Shown here one piece after another: positions 51,356 to 58,247 of a stretch of DNA of 58,247 nucleotides (positions are counted from its first letter, which is position 1; every line of letters starts with the position of its first letter). The notes under the pieces are model-generated. The model had not been told where the DNA came from. It saw only the letters and a list, made by a program, of their open reading frames with translations, and made no database searches. Position numbers and translations under genes: made by a program. Source of the stretch: Eubacterium sp. AF22-9 (GTDB lineage Bacteria; Bacillota; Clostridia; Lachnospirales; Lachnospiraceae); the NCBI GenBank assembly GCA_003458705.1, contig QRVH01000016.1, positions 1 through 58,247 of the forward strand, read 5' to 3'.

Positions 51356-52295
51356 ATAACATTTTCTTCTTTCTTAACACCCATAAAACCACGAGGCATA
51401 TCAGAAGTATAATTCCACTTATTATCTCAAAACCAAAAGGTGTCTTTGCAAAAGGCATCCACTCCCCGGCAACATTCATACCATATATACCAGATATTAT
51501 CGTTGGAATAGCCATTACAATTGTAATTGATGTAAGGTATTTCATTACATTATTCAGCTTACTGTCAATTACCGATGACATCAGTTCCCTTGTACCATCA
51601 ATGACATCCCTGTATATTGTGGTCATCTCGATAGCCTGCTGGTATTCGACCATTACATCTTCCAGCAGTTCCATATCTTCAGGATACTGTTCAAGTCTTT
51701 TATATCTTCTCAGTCTTTCTAACACAATGCTGTTAGCACGAAGTGATGTTGCAAAATACACAAGAGTAGACTCTAACTCATGCAGTTCAATAAGATCCGT
51801 ATCCGATGTATCGCCATCAACTCTTTCTTCTATTTCTATTCTTTTCTTATCAATCAGGCGAAGATTAGCCTGATATACGAATGCTGAACGGAAAAGCATC
51901 TGATATATAAAACGCATTTTCTTCTTGGTACTGAATTCCCTGACCTTATTTCTTATGAAATAATTAATAATAGGTGTATCAACTTTGCATACCGTTATTA
52001 TTGCATCGCTTTTAAGAATAATGCCAAGTGGGATTGTCGTATACATTTTCTTTTCATGTCTCACCTCTGGAGTTGGAATATCAACAAGTATCAATGTATA
52101 TCCGTCTTCAAGGCTTATACGTGAACTTTCTTCTTCATCAAGTGCGGATGCTATATCCTCAGGTTCTATTTCAAAACGCTCTGCTATCTGCTCAAGCTCT
52201 TTGCTTGTCGGGTCTACCATGTTAATCCAGCATCCATCCTGAATATCGGGCAGTGTGCTTAGCACCTGCTGGTCTGTTCTATATATCTCTACCAT
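51354..52295 (-). CDS. corA: CorA-family divalent cation transporter
   Basis: 313 residues: a large N-terminal cytoplasmic domain, a long stalk helix (LELESTLVYFATSLRANSIV-like region), then two C-terminal membrane helices separated by the signature YGMN (IISGIYGMNVAGEW). It probably carries Mg2+ (or Co2+/Ni2+) as a pentamer. The start lies within the last codons of the upstream XRE gene (overlap 52279-52295). No M-box or other magnesium leader is visible since the gene has no leader of its own. Confidence 0.92.
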   Translation of the reverse strand: MVEIYRTDQQVLSTLPDIQDGCWINMVDPTSKELEQIAERFEIEPEDIASALDEEESSRISLEDGYTLILVDIPTPEVRHEKKMYTTIPLGIILKSDAIITVCKVDTPIINYFIRNKVREFSTKKKMRFIYQMLFRSAFVYQANLRLIDKKRIEIEERVDGDTSDTDLIELHELESTLVYFATSLRANSIVLERLRRYKRLEQYPEDMELLEDVMVEYQQAIEMTTIYRDVIDGTRELMSSVIDSKLNNVMKYLTSITIVMAIPTIISGIYGMNVAGEWMPFAKTPFGFEIISGIILLICLVVLWVLRKKKML

Positions 52296-53001
52296 AAGTC
52301 CAGCCTTTCATAATTATTATTTCATCATAATCGTCCCTGATGCGTCTCATAATAAAGTCTCTTAAAGGTTCATCGAAACTCCTGTATATATTGCTTACAG
52401 CTTCACATTCAAGCGGATTACGGGTAAGAAAATATCTGATATTAAATCCATACATCATGTACATTATCTGCAGCACTTTGACATCTGGTTTTACCAGACC
52501 ATTCTCCAATGCGCAATAACTTCGTATCGACATGCCAAGAATCTGTGCCATGTCTGGTTTGTTCTTATCCTGTATCCGTCTTATTTCTGTAAGAGTATAT
52601 CCTGTCCGTACATTGTCTGGCACTTCAAGTTCCATGCCATTGACAATTTCAAGTATCATTCTGTGGTAATGTACCACTGCCCTTTCTTCTTTATACCCGA
52701 ATTGAAGCATACTGTCAAATAAACACAGCAAATTTCTTATAAATACTTTCTTTCTGTCAGCCGGACATTGATTATACATTTGCCAGAAAGGATTATCCAT
52801 ATAAATGCCATGCAGAATATAATCAGAATTCCAACCTTCAGACTTTTCCATCCGCTCTATCATTCTGTATGTGACAGGCTGGATACCTGTCTCTATCCTG
52901 CCAAGATAATCAGGAGTTACATGCAGCATTTCTGCTGCTTCCATTCTTGTAAGCCCTCTTTCTATCCGGCATTTTCTCAGTCTTTTCCCTGTATCCTGCA
53001 T
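52279..53001 (-). CDS. XRE-family regulator upstream of corA
   Basis: 240 residues. N-terminal helix-turn-helix: LRKCRIERGLTRMEAAEMLH, VTPDYLGRIETGIQPVTYRM. A second helix-turn-helix-like segment appears near residue 150 (LTEIRRIQDKNKPDMAQILG, SIRSYCALENGLVKPDVKVL), so the protein may be a two-domain regulator. It is translationally coupled to corA, unusual for CorA, and may control its own operon. Start preceded by GGAGGATTAA. Confidence 0.85.
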   Translation of the reverse strand: MQDTGKRLRKCRIERGLTRMEAAEMLHVTPDYLGRIETGIQPVTYRMIERMEKSEGWNSDYILHGIYMDNPFWQMYNQCPADRKKVFIRNLLCLFDSMLQFGYKEERAVVHYHRMILEIVNGMELEVPDNVRTGYTLTEIRRIQDKNKPDMAQILGMSIRSYCALENGLVKPDVKVLQIMYMMYGFNIRYFLTRNPLECEAVSNIYRSFDEPLRDFIMRRIRDDYDEIIIMKGWTYGRDI

Positions 53002-53108
53002 TTAATCCTCCGTATATCATGTTCACAATAATATGACTATAATATACGATTTATCAGATATCTCTAGTACAGTCCCCTGTAATGTTTATAATATTAATCT
53101 ATACGCCA

Positions 53109-53264
53109 TTATTTCTTATCTGTCTTGCAGCTTCTTAATCCGCAAGATCCGCAGTTCCCGTCACAGCCTTTTCCAAGACCGCTTTTTTCATGTTTATATG
53201 AAACCGCAATATATATAGCAACAACTATAACTAAAAGTATTCCTGCTGATATGACCTGTCCCAT
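53109..53264 (-). CDS. small Cys-rich single-pass membrane protein
   Basis: 51 residues: MGQVISAGILLVIVVAIYIA as a membrane helix, then SYKHEKSGLGKGCDGNCGSC and GLRSCKTDKK. Four cysteines in the CDGNCGSCG...C pattern resemble the short 'FeoB-associated Cys-rich membrane protein' family. No feo gene is here; the nearest neighbours are a DUF2974 gene and an XRE gene. Ribosome site AAGGAGACAGAAT. Confidence 0.75.
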   Translation of the reverse strand: MGQVISAGILLVIVVAIYIAVSYKHEKSGLGKGCDGNCGSCGLRSCKTDKK

Positions 53265-53278
53265 ATTCTGTCTCCTTA

Positions 53279-54376
53279 TTAATTGTTCTTATACGCTTTT
53301 CCAATCTCACCTGTAAGTGAAGCAAATATCTTAAGTACCATTGCACGTTCTGGTTTGTCAAGTTCCCTGAAAGACTTAAGAACGGCATTAATATTCTTAA
53401 ATCTGGCTGTACTTATCTCTGAAAGGTTCTTTGCACCACTTGCAGTTACCAGTGAGAATAATGTATCTACGAATTCTGCTCTCTGTTCTCTTGTAAGCCC
53501 GTCTATCCATGCGCTCAGTGCTGCATTTAACCTTTTACTCTTAGGGCTTAACTCCTGCTCAGTCTCAAAATCTGGTCCTATAACCTGCCATGACATAGAA
53601 TCATGCTGCATAAGACCTGACTGGCTGCTCTTTACAACCTCATAATCCCCATCATGATTAAGAAGCATTCCAACAACCGAGCCATAAGGAACAATACTCT
53701 TAATCCTAGGCAGAATTGCCAGATAATCCGGATGCTTTACGAAATCGCTGTCAAATCCCGGACCATCATTATTATAAACAGTAATAATTCTTTTCTTAAC
53801 TGATGGTCTTGCAAAGACTGATGCATATACCGCCAGATTACCACCTTTGGAATGTCCTCCAAGAATCAGTTTTCCTTCTGAACGCTGCACGGTTGTGTCA
53901 ATATATCTTACTGCATCCTTCTGCGATGGAACAGGTGATAGGAAGCTCATGTTAAAGTCCTCTTTCCAGCCTACAAGTGTATCATCAGTTCCCCTGAAAG
54001 CAATATACGTAAGTCTGTTATCAATTCTTACATGAAATGCCGCAAACTGTTCTTCTTTGCCGCCATCGACATAATCAACATAATTAGTAAGTATAAGTGA
54101 ACCAAATCTTTTTGTTGCTGCTACCTCCCTTAAAAGATACGGGGCTTTTCCTATGAAAGATTTGCATTTCTTAATCTCCTTCTCATCATGGGTATCAAAA
54201 AATGTGTCTGCCGCTTCCGCAATTGTAATAGTCTCGATACTTCCTGGTGCCGGTACAATATCAGTAAAATCAACATATGCAATCTGCGCAAGTATTAAAT
54301 TGTCCACGTCATTAAATGGTGCCTGGCTAAAATCAAGGTCACCTCTCCATTTCAAATAATCAGATACATTACTCAT
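53279..54376 (-). CDS. DUF2974 (Mbeg1-like) alpha/beta hydrolase
   Basis: 365 residues. The N-terminus SDYLKWRGDLDFSQAPFNDV and LILAQIAYVDF is typical of DUF2974. The nucleophile elbow is GHSKGGNLAVYASV, so the Ser is in a lipase-like site; FHVRIDNRLTYIAFRGTDD precedes it. The C-terminal 130 residues are helical. Substrate unknown, probably lipid or ester. Only 14 bp separate it from the small membrane protein gene downstream, so they may be co-transcribed. Confidence 0.85.
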   Translation of the reverse strand: MSNVSDYLKWRGDLDFSQAPFNDVDNLILAQIAYVDFTDIVPAPGSIETITIAEAADTFFDTHDEKEIKKCKSFIGKAPYLLREVAATKRFGSLILTNYVDYVDGGKEEQFAAFHVRIDNRLTYIAFRGTDDTLVGWKEDFNMSFLSPVPSQKDAVRYIDTTVQRSEGKLILGGHSKGGNLAVYASVFARPSVKKRIITVYNNDGPGFDSDFVKHPDYLAILPRIKSIVPYGSVVGMLLNHDGDYEVVKSSQSGLMQHDSMSWQVIGPDFETEQELSPKSKRLNAALSAWIDGLTREQRAEFVDTLFSLVTASGAKNLSEISTARFKNINAVLKSFRELDKPERAMVLKIFASLTGEIGKAYKNN

Positions 54377-54378
54377 AC

Positions 54379-55865
54379 TTAACCCCTTCTTATTCTACGC
54401 ATTTTCCTTTCAGAAACCTTCTTGGTTACAAGATCCTTCCATATTGAAGGTGTGAACAGAATTATCAGTGGAAATAACTCCAGTCGTCCGGCAAGCATAT
54501 CAAACATCAGTACATATTTGCTGAAATCAGAATAACTTCCAAAATTCTGTGTCGGTCCGACAGCCGAAAGCCCCGGACCTATATTATTAATAGTCGCTGC
54601 TACTGCAGTGAAATTCGTCACAATATCCTTTCCTTCAATAGATATTAGCAGTAAAGACGCTGTGAATATCATCATAAATGTTATGAAATATATACTCACC
54701 GACCTGCATGTTTCACTATCAACAGGCTTTCCTTCTGTCTTAATCACCTTAACACTCTTAGGATGAATATATGACTGAATCTCTCTGAATATTGTCTTTA
54801 TCCCTATTATAAACCTGGAAACCTTAATTCCGCCACCTGTACTTCCGGCACATGCTCCCACAAACATCAGTACAACAAGCACCGACTTTGACAGTGACGG
54901 CCACATATCGAAATCCACTGATGAAAATCCGGTTGTCGTTATAATAGATGCAACCTGAAACATTGACTGTCTCAGTGTAAGTTCAACAGTACCTACACTT
55001 CTGTATATATTAACAAATATAATTGCTGTTGCTGCAAGGATAATTCCGAAATAACATCTTACCTCTTCTACTTTAACAGCCTTCTTAAACTGTCTTAGAA
55101 CAATAAGATAATATGCGTTGAAATTAACTCCAAACAATATCATAAATATGGTTACAACCCACTGGATATAAGGTGAAAAGCTTGTAAAGCTGTCATTTCT
55201 GATACCAAATCCACCTGTTCCTGCTGTTCCCATTGCTGTATTAAGTGCATCAAGGAATGTCATTCCTCCAAAAGAAGAAGAATTGTCTGAAGTACAGTCA
55301 TCCCAAAATATATAATATACAGTATTCTTGCTGTATATCTGATCTTAGGAACAAGTTTACCCACTGATGGTCCCGGACTCTCTGCTTTCATAAGATTGAT
55401 ATTGGAGCCACCTGTAAGAGGTATTACTGCAAGCAGAAATACCAGAACTCCCATACCACCAATCCAGTGAGTAAAGCATCTCCAGAACATAATGCTCTGT
55501 GACAGTCCTTCAACTTCACTTAATATACTTGCTCCTGTCGTTGTAAATCCTGATATTGTCTCAAAAAGCGCATCTGTGAATGAAGGTATTTCCCTGCTTA
55601 TAAAAAAAGGCAGGCAGCCAAATATACTCATAAGAATCCAGCTGAGTGCAGTTGTAATGCACCCCTCCTTCAGATAAAAAACTGTATTGGCAGGCTTTTT
55701 AATTGTCATAAGAATCCCACATACAGCACATAATGCAATTGTTATCAAGAATGCAGATATTGCCTTCTCCCTGTATATAACGCCAACAATCACAGGAATG
55801 ACCATAAGAGCCGCTTCTATCTTTAAAACATGTCCAAGAATATATCTTACTATAGAACTGTTCAT
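54379..55865 (-). pseudogene. trkH: TrkH potassium uptake subunit, apparently frameshifted in the middle
   Basis: The first part (55865-55260) begins MNSSIVRYILGHVLKIEAAL, has selectivity loop 1 (SGFTTTGAS) and stops after LLLLEE. The second part is open from ATG 55263 (MTFLDALNTAMGTAGTGGFG) with loops 2 (GTGGFG), 3 (ITTTGFSS) and 4 (NNIGPGLS). One base lost around 55265-55275 (GGAGGATG read as GAG GAA TGA) separates them; restored, the protein is 495 residues, normal for TrkH. The second ORF starts with an ATGA overlap, but one pore needs all four loops. It works with TrkA in K+ uptake. Mutation or assembly error cannot be told apart here. Confidence 0.82.
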
Positions 55866-55885
55866 ATCAATGTTCCCAGCCTTTC

Positions 55886-57277
55886 CTATCTAAGAATATC
55901 AGTTATAGCATCAAACCCTGTATGAGTTGTTACAATAACCACAGTATCTCCAACCATAAGGCTGTCAGTACCACTTGGAATAATAATCTTACCATTACGG
56001 TTAATAAGTGCTATAAGCAGATTATCCTTCAGCTTAAGTTCCATAAACTGCTTGCCCGTAACTCCTGATTCTTTATCAACATTAAACTCTATAGCTTCTG
56101 CCTTCTGGTCAAACAAATGATACAAGGTCTGTATGTTATTGCTTCCCATAGACTCCTTCTTAGCTCTTACATAAGCAATGATAGCTTCTGATGTTATATA
56201 TCTTGGATAAATCACACTGCCAAGATCAAGGCTGTTAATAACACTGCTGAATCCCATTCTTGTTATTTTCGTAATACATTTGGCTCCAGATACTTTTCTT
56301 GCATACAGAGTAAGCATTACATTCTCTTCATCAATCCCTGTAAGAGGGACAAAGCTCTCCACATACTCAATCCCCTCTTCTCTTAAAAGGCTCTCGTCAG
56401 TACCATCACCATTGATAATAACAGCTCCCGGAAGCTCCTCGCTTAACTTTAACGCGCGTTCCTTGTCATTCTCAATAATCTTTACATCAATTCCCATGTT
56501 AAGGAGCTGTTTTGCAAGATAATATGCAACTCTTCCACCTCCGACAATCATGGTACTCTTGACCTGATGTGTCTGAAAACCTACACTTGCAAGAAATGTC
56601 CTTGCATTCTTTCTTGATGCAATGAAAGATAACTTATCATCTGCCCTTATAATAAAATGTCCCGATGGAATGAACACCTCACCATCCCTCTCAACTGCAC
56701 ATATAAGAACCTTAGATGATGAAGCCTTAGATATCTCCGCAAGGGTATGGTCACACATCTGGTTACCCTCAGGGACTTTTATCTTAATCATCTCTGCCTG
56801 TCCATGTGCAAATGTTCCAATCTCAAGTGCTGTAGGCATATAAAGCACACGTGCTATCTCACTTGCAGCCTCGAATTCCGGATTAATAATCATTGCCAGA
56901 CCTAATCTGTCTCTTAAAAATGCAGCTTCCTGACTGTATTCAGGTGTTCTTACTCTTGCAATTGCCTCACATCTGCCAGCTCTCTTTGCAAGTGTACAGC
57001 ATAAAAGATTCAACTCATCAGAATCTGTTACTGAAATAAGAAGGTCAGCTGAGTCAATACCTGCCTCCTTCTGAACTGCAAAACTGGCTCCATTGCCCTC
57101 AACTCCCATAACATCATATGCACCTGTTATGGCATCAAGCTTAACCCTGTTCTTATCAATAAGAGTAATGTCATGGTTCTCCCTGCTGAGTCTCTCAACA
57201 AGAGTGGCACCAACCTTACCGCCACCTACAACTATAATATTAAGTCCGTTCTTTCTGGACTTGACATTCCCAAACAT
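55886..57277 (-). CDS. trkA: Trk potassium uptake system regulatory protein
   Basis: 463 residues with two RCK modules: dinucleotide-binding motifs IIVVGGGKVGATLVERL (about 14-32) and STMIVGGGRVAYYLAKQLL (about 240-258), each followed by a TrkA_C domain. It gates the TrkH channel by binding NAD(H)/ATP. trkH follows 20 bp downstream on the same strand. Confidence 0.92.
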   Translation of the reverse strand: MFGNVKSRKNGLNIIVVGGGKVGATLVERLSRENHDITLIDKNRVKLDAITGAYDVMGVEGNGASFAVQKEAGIDSADLLISVTDSDELNLLCCTLAKRAGRCEAIARVRTPEYSQEAAFLRDRLGLAMIINPEFEAASEIARVLYMPTALEIGTFAHGQAEMIKIKVPEGNQMCDHTLAEISKASSSKVLICAVERDGEVFIPSGHFIIRADDKLSFIASRKNARTFLASVGFQTHQVKSTMIVGGGRVAYYLAKQLLNMGIDVKIIENDKERALKLSEELPGAVIINGDGTDESLLREEGIEYVESFVPLTGIDEENVMLTLYARKVSGAKCITKITRMGFSSVINSLDLGSVIYPRYITSEAIIAYVRAKKESMGSNNIQTLYHLFDQKAEAIEFNVDKESGVTGKQFMELKLKDNLLIALINRNGKIIIPSGTDSLMVGDTVVIVTTHTGFDAITDILR

Positions 57278-57315
57278 TCCAATCCTCCTTTTGCCACATT
57301 GTTTTGCGAAGCAAA

Positions 57316-57543
57316 CTATCTACCCATTTCTTTTAATTCTTCAAGCAGTTCCAAATCAGACTGCTGTACCTTTATATTAGATGTTATAGGTGCCTCTCCA
57401 GGATTGGTAACTGTAATTTCAATTATGGTTCCTTCCTTAAGTCCACCTGCAAAACATCTGTTAAGAAATGCCACAAACTTCGGATGATTCTTCTGAAACT
57501 TATTCTTGGCACTCATAAGCTTCATAATTGATGCTGGATTCAT
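57316..57543 (-). CDS. small protein of unknown function upstream of trkA
   Basis: 75 residues from ATG 57543 (MNPASIMKLMSAKNKFQKNH), preceded by TGGAGATTATT. Continues PKFVAFLNRCFAGGLKEGTI and ITVTNPGEAPITSNIKVQQS. Related small proteins are widespread in Lachnospiraceae, but I know no function. The stop lies 38 bp before trkA's ATG, so it may be co-transcribed with trkAH. Confidence 0.7.
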   Translation of the reverse strand: MNPASIMKLMSAKNKFQKNHPKFVAFLNRCFAGGLKEGTIIEITVTNPGEAPITSNIKVQQSDLELLEELKEMGR

Positions 57544-57672
57544 AATAATCTCCATTCTTTCTAATTCTGCTACTTAGCATGCAAAGTATACCATATTATC
57601 AAAAAAATAGAAATCCCTGACATCTCTTGCATATATTAATTTTTCAGAAATAAAATTTTTTCAAAAAAACAG

Positions 57673-57701
57673 TTGACAAAATCCGTTCCACCCATTATTA
57701 T
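57673..57701 (+). promoter_or_regulatory. tRNA-Gly promoter
   Basis: TTGACA (57673-57678), 17-bp spacer, TATTAT (57696-57701), 13 bases before the tRNA. An almost perfect sigma-A promoter. Confidence 0.85.
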
Positions 57702-57714
57702 ATCACTTGTGTTT

Positions 57715-57786
<72 letters not shown>

Positions 57787-57894
57787 CTTTTTTATTTTGT
57801 AGAAGCAGTTTCATTTTAACAGCTTTCTCTATTTTTTATTGATTTTTTTATAAAACAGTTGTTTTTTTATCAGAATGAATATAATAATATTAAC

Positions 57895-57942
57895 AGAACC
57901 CAACACGCCTCTCCACGATGCGGACCATGTTGGGTCTTTTAA
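57895..57942 (+). ncRNA. stable hairpin upstream of the Abi_2 gene, possible abiF-type RNA
   Basis: ACCCAACA (57898-57905) pairs perfectly with TGTTGGGT (57928-57935). A small inner stem (TCC/GGA around the loop ACGATGC) lies within, and CTTTT follows. It lies 20 bp before the Abi_2 start codon. A structured RNA class called abiF has been described from comparative genomics next to Abi_2 genes (recalled). It may also be a simple terminator of the tRNA transcript or an attenuator. Identity is inference. Confidence 0.5.
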
Positions 57943-57960
57943 TTTTAAGGAGATTACTTT

Positions 57961-58247
57961 ATGGAAGAATTAAAACACCACCAACCTTCCATGACCATTG
58001 ATGAACAAATCAACAACCTTAAATCCCTAGGGTTAATTATTAATGATGACATTTATGCCAGAAAGATTCTCAATGATATATCATATTTTAGGTTAATTAA
58101 AGCTTACAGCTTAAATCTTAAAGTCAAGAATGGACATTATAAAGATAACATTAAGTTTGAACAGCTTGTAGAATTATATCTTTTTTAACATTAAGTTTGA
58201 ACAGCTTGTAGAATTATATCTTTTTAATTCTAACCTTTCGTCAAATT
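57961..58247 (+). pseudogene. Abi_2 (AbiD/AbiF) abortive infection gene, cut by a 40-bp duplication; runs off the window
   Basis: Starts MEELKHHQPSMTIDEQINNL, continues YARKILNDISYFRLIKAYSL and IKFEQLVELYLF, then stops at TAA formed by the duplication junction. Removing one copy gives LYLFNSNLSSN, the continuation expected for Abi_2 (VELYLFNSNLR). Abi_2 proteins carry a HEPN-type RNase fold and trigger abortive infection. Only the N-terminal part is inside the window, so the C-terminal catalytic R-x4-6-H motif cannot be checked. AAGGAGATTACTTT precedes the ATG. Confidence 0.8.
58146..58225. repeat. 40-bp tandem duplication inside the Abi_2 gene (two exact copies)
   Basis: Positions 58146-58185 and 58186-58225 are identical. 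40 is not a multiple of three. The junction creates TTTTTTAACA, giving an in-frame TAA at 58186-58188. Confidence 0.95.

Noticed and set aside
51354-52295. M-box magnesium riboswitch for corA
   Set aside because: corA begins inside the preceding gene, leaving no leader.
55260-55265. ATGA overlap in trkH as proof of two natural genes
   Set aside because: The upstream ORF ends in the middle of the pore and the joined frame gives a normal 495-residue TrkH; the overlap is a by-product of the missing base.

Overview
The window looks like the chromosome of a low-GC, strictly anaerobic Clostridia-type Firmicute, most plausibly a Lachnospiraceae gut commensal (inference). The evidence is AT-rich DNA, strong AGGAGG-type ribosome sites, an anaerobic class III ribonucleotide reductase, DUF1836 and YerC/YecD (TrpR-type) regulators, a GH43 glycosidase, and several large FtsX-type ABC systems.

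The window splits into an accessory part (1 to about 28,000) and a conserved chromosomal part (about 28,200 to 57,800), followed by a tRNA-Gly and the start of a defence gene. The accessory part is a graveyard of mobile DNA with some intact cargo. It begins with a decayed copy of a [phage tape-measure fragment - relE - relB] block (190-654), whose intact counterpart lies 14 kb away at 14,225-14,780. Between the two copies lie: a two-component system with an FtsX-type ABC transporter (1,431-6,612, response regulator apparently frameshifted); remnants of a serine recombinase, an AAA ATPase and an RlmD-like methyltransferase (6,633-7,755); a pair of ABC exporter half-transporters with a divergent AraC regulator (7,879-12,275); and one intact RhuM gene, with two RhuM remnants near the block edges. 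Next come phage remnants (tail assembly chaperone genes and a 5'-truncated, frameshifted family A DNA polymerase, 15,134-17,180).

A type I restriction-modification operon on the minus strand follows (26,877 down to 17,227): excisionase-type HTH gene, hsdM, hsdS, hsdR, a DUF4268 protein and a DUF6508-like protein. It is heavily damaged. HsdM carries four single-base frameshifts, hsdS is split by an exact 89-bp tandem duplication, and hsdR carries an in-frame 69-bp tandem duplication. At the far end of the window an Abi_2 (AbiD/AbiF-type) gene is cut by an exact 40-bp tandem duplication, and a stable hairpin just upstream of it may be an abiF-type structured RNA. Three perfect two-copy tandem duplications, all in defence genes, are the most notable pattern here; each could in principle revert by loss of one copy.

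The chromosomal part reads: rlmD, a FUSC-type membrane protein, a small acidic membrane protein, pcrA, an SPFH/zinc-ribbon protein with pspA (envelope stress), a DUF1836 regulator, a YerC/YecD regulator, a fused MacB-like ABC transporter, a SleB-type cell wall hydrolase with an XRE gene, GH43, an EF-hand-like protein and a coiled-coil protein, nrdD, a GGDEF protein, corA with an XRE gene, a DUF2974 protein, and trkA-trkH (trkH apparently frameshifted). Upstream of the MacB-like gene sits a roughly 300-bp almost palindromic element (39,769-40,070), a candidate miniature transposon or long-hairpin RNA.

Several single-base frameshifts (response regulator, tail chaperone, hsdM x4, trkH) may be real mutations or assembly errors. 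The sequence alone cannot separate these; read-level evidence would.
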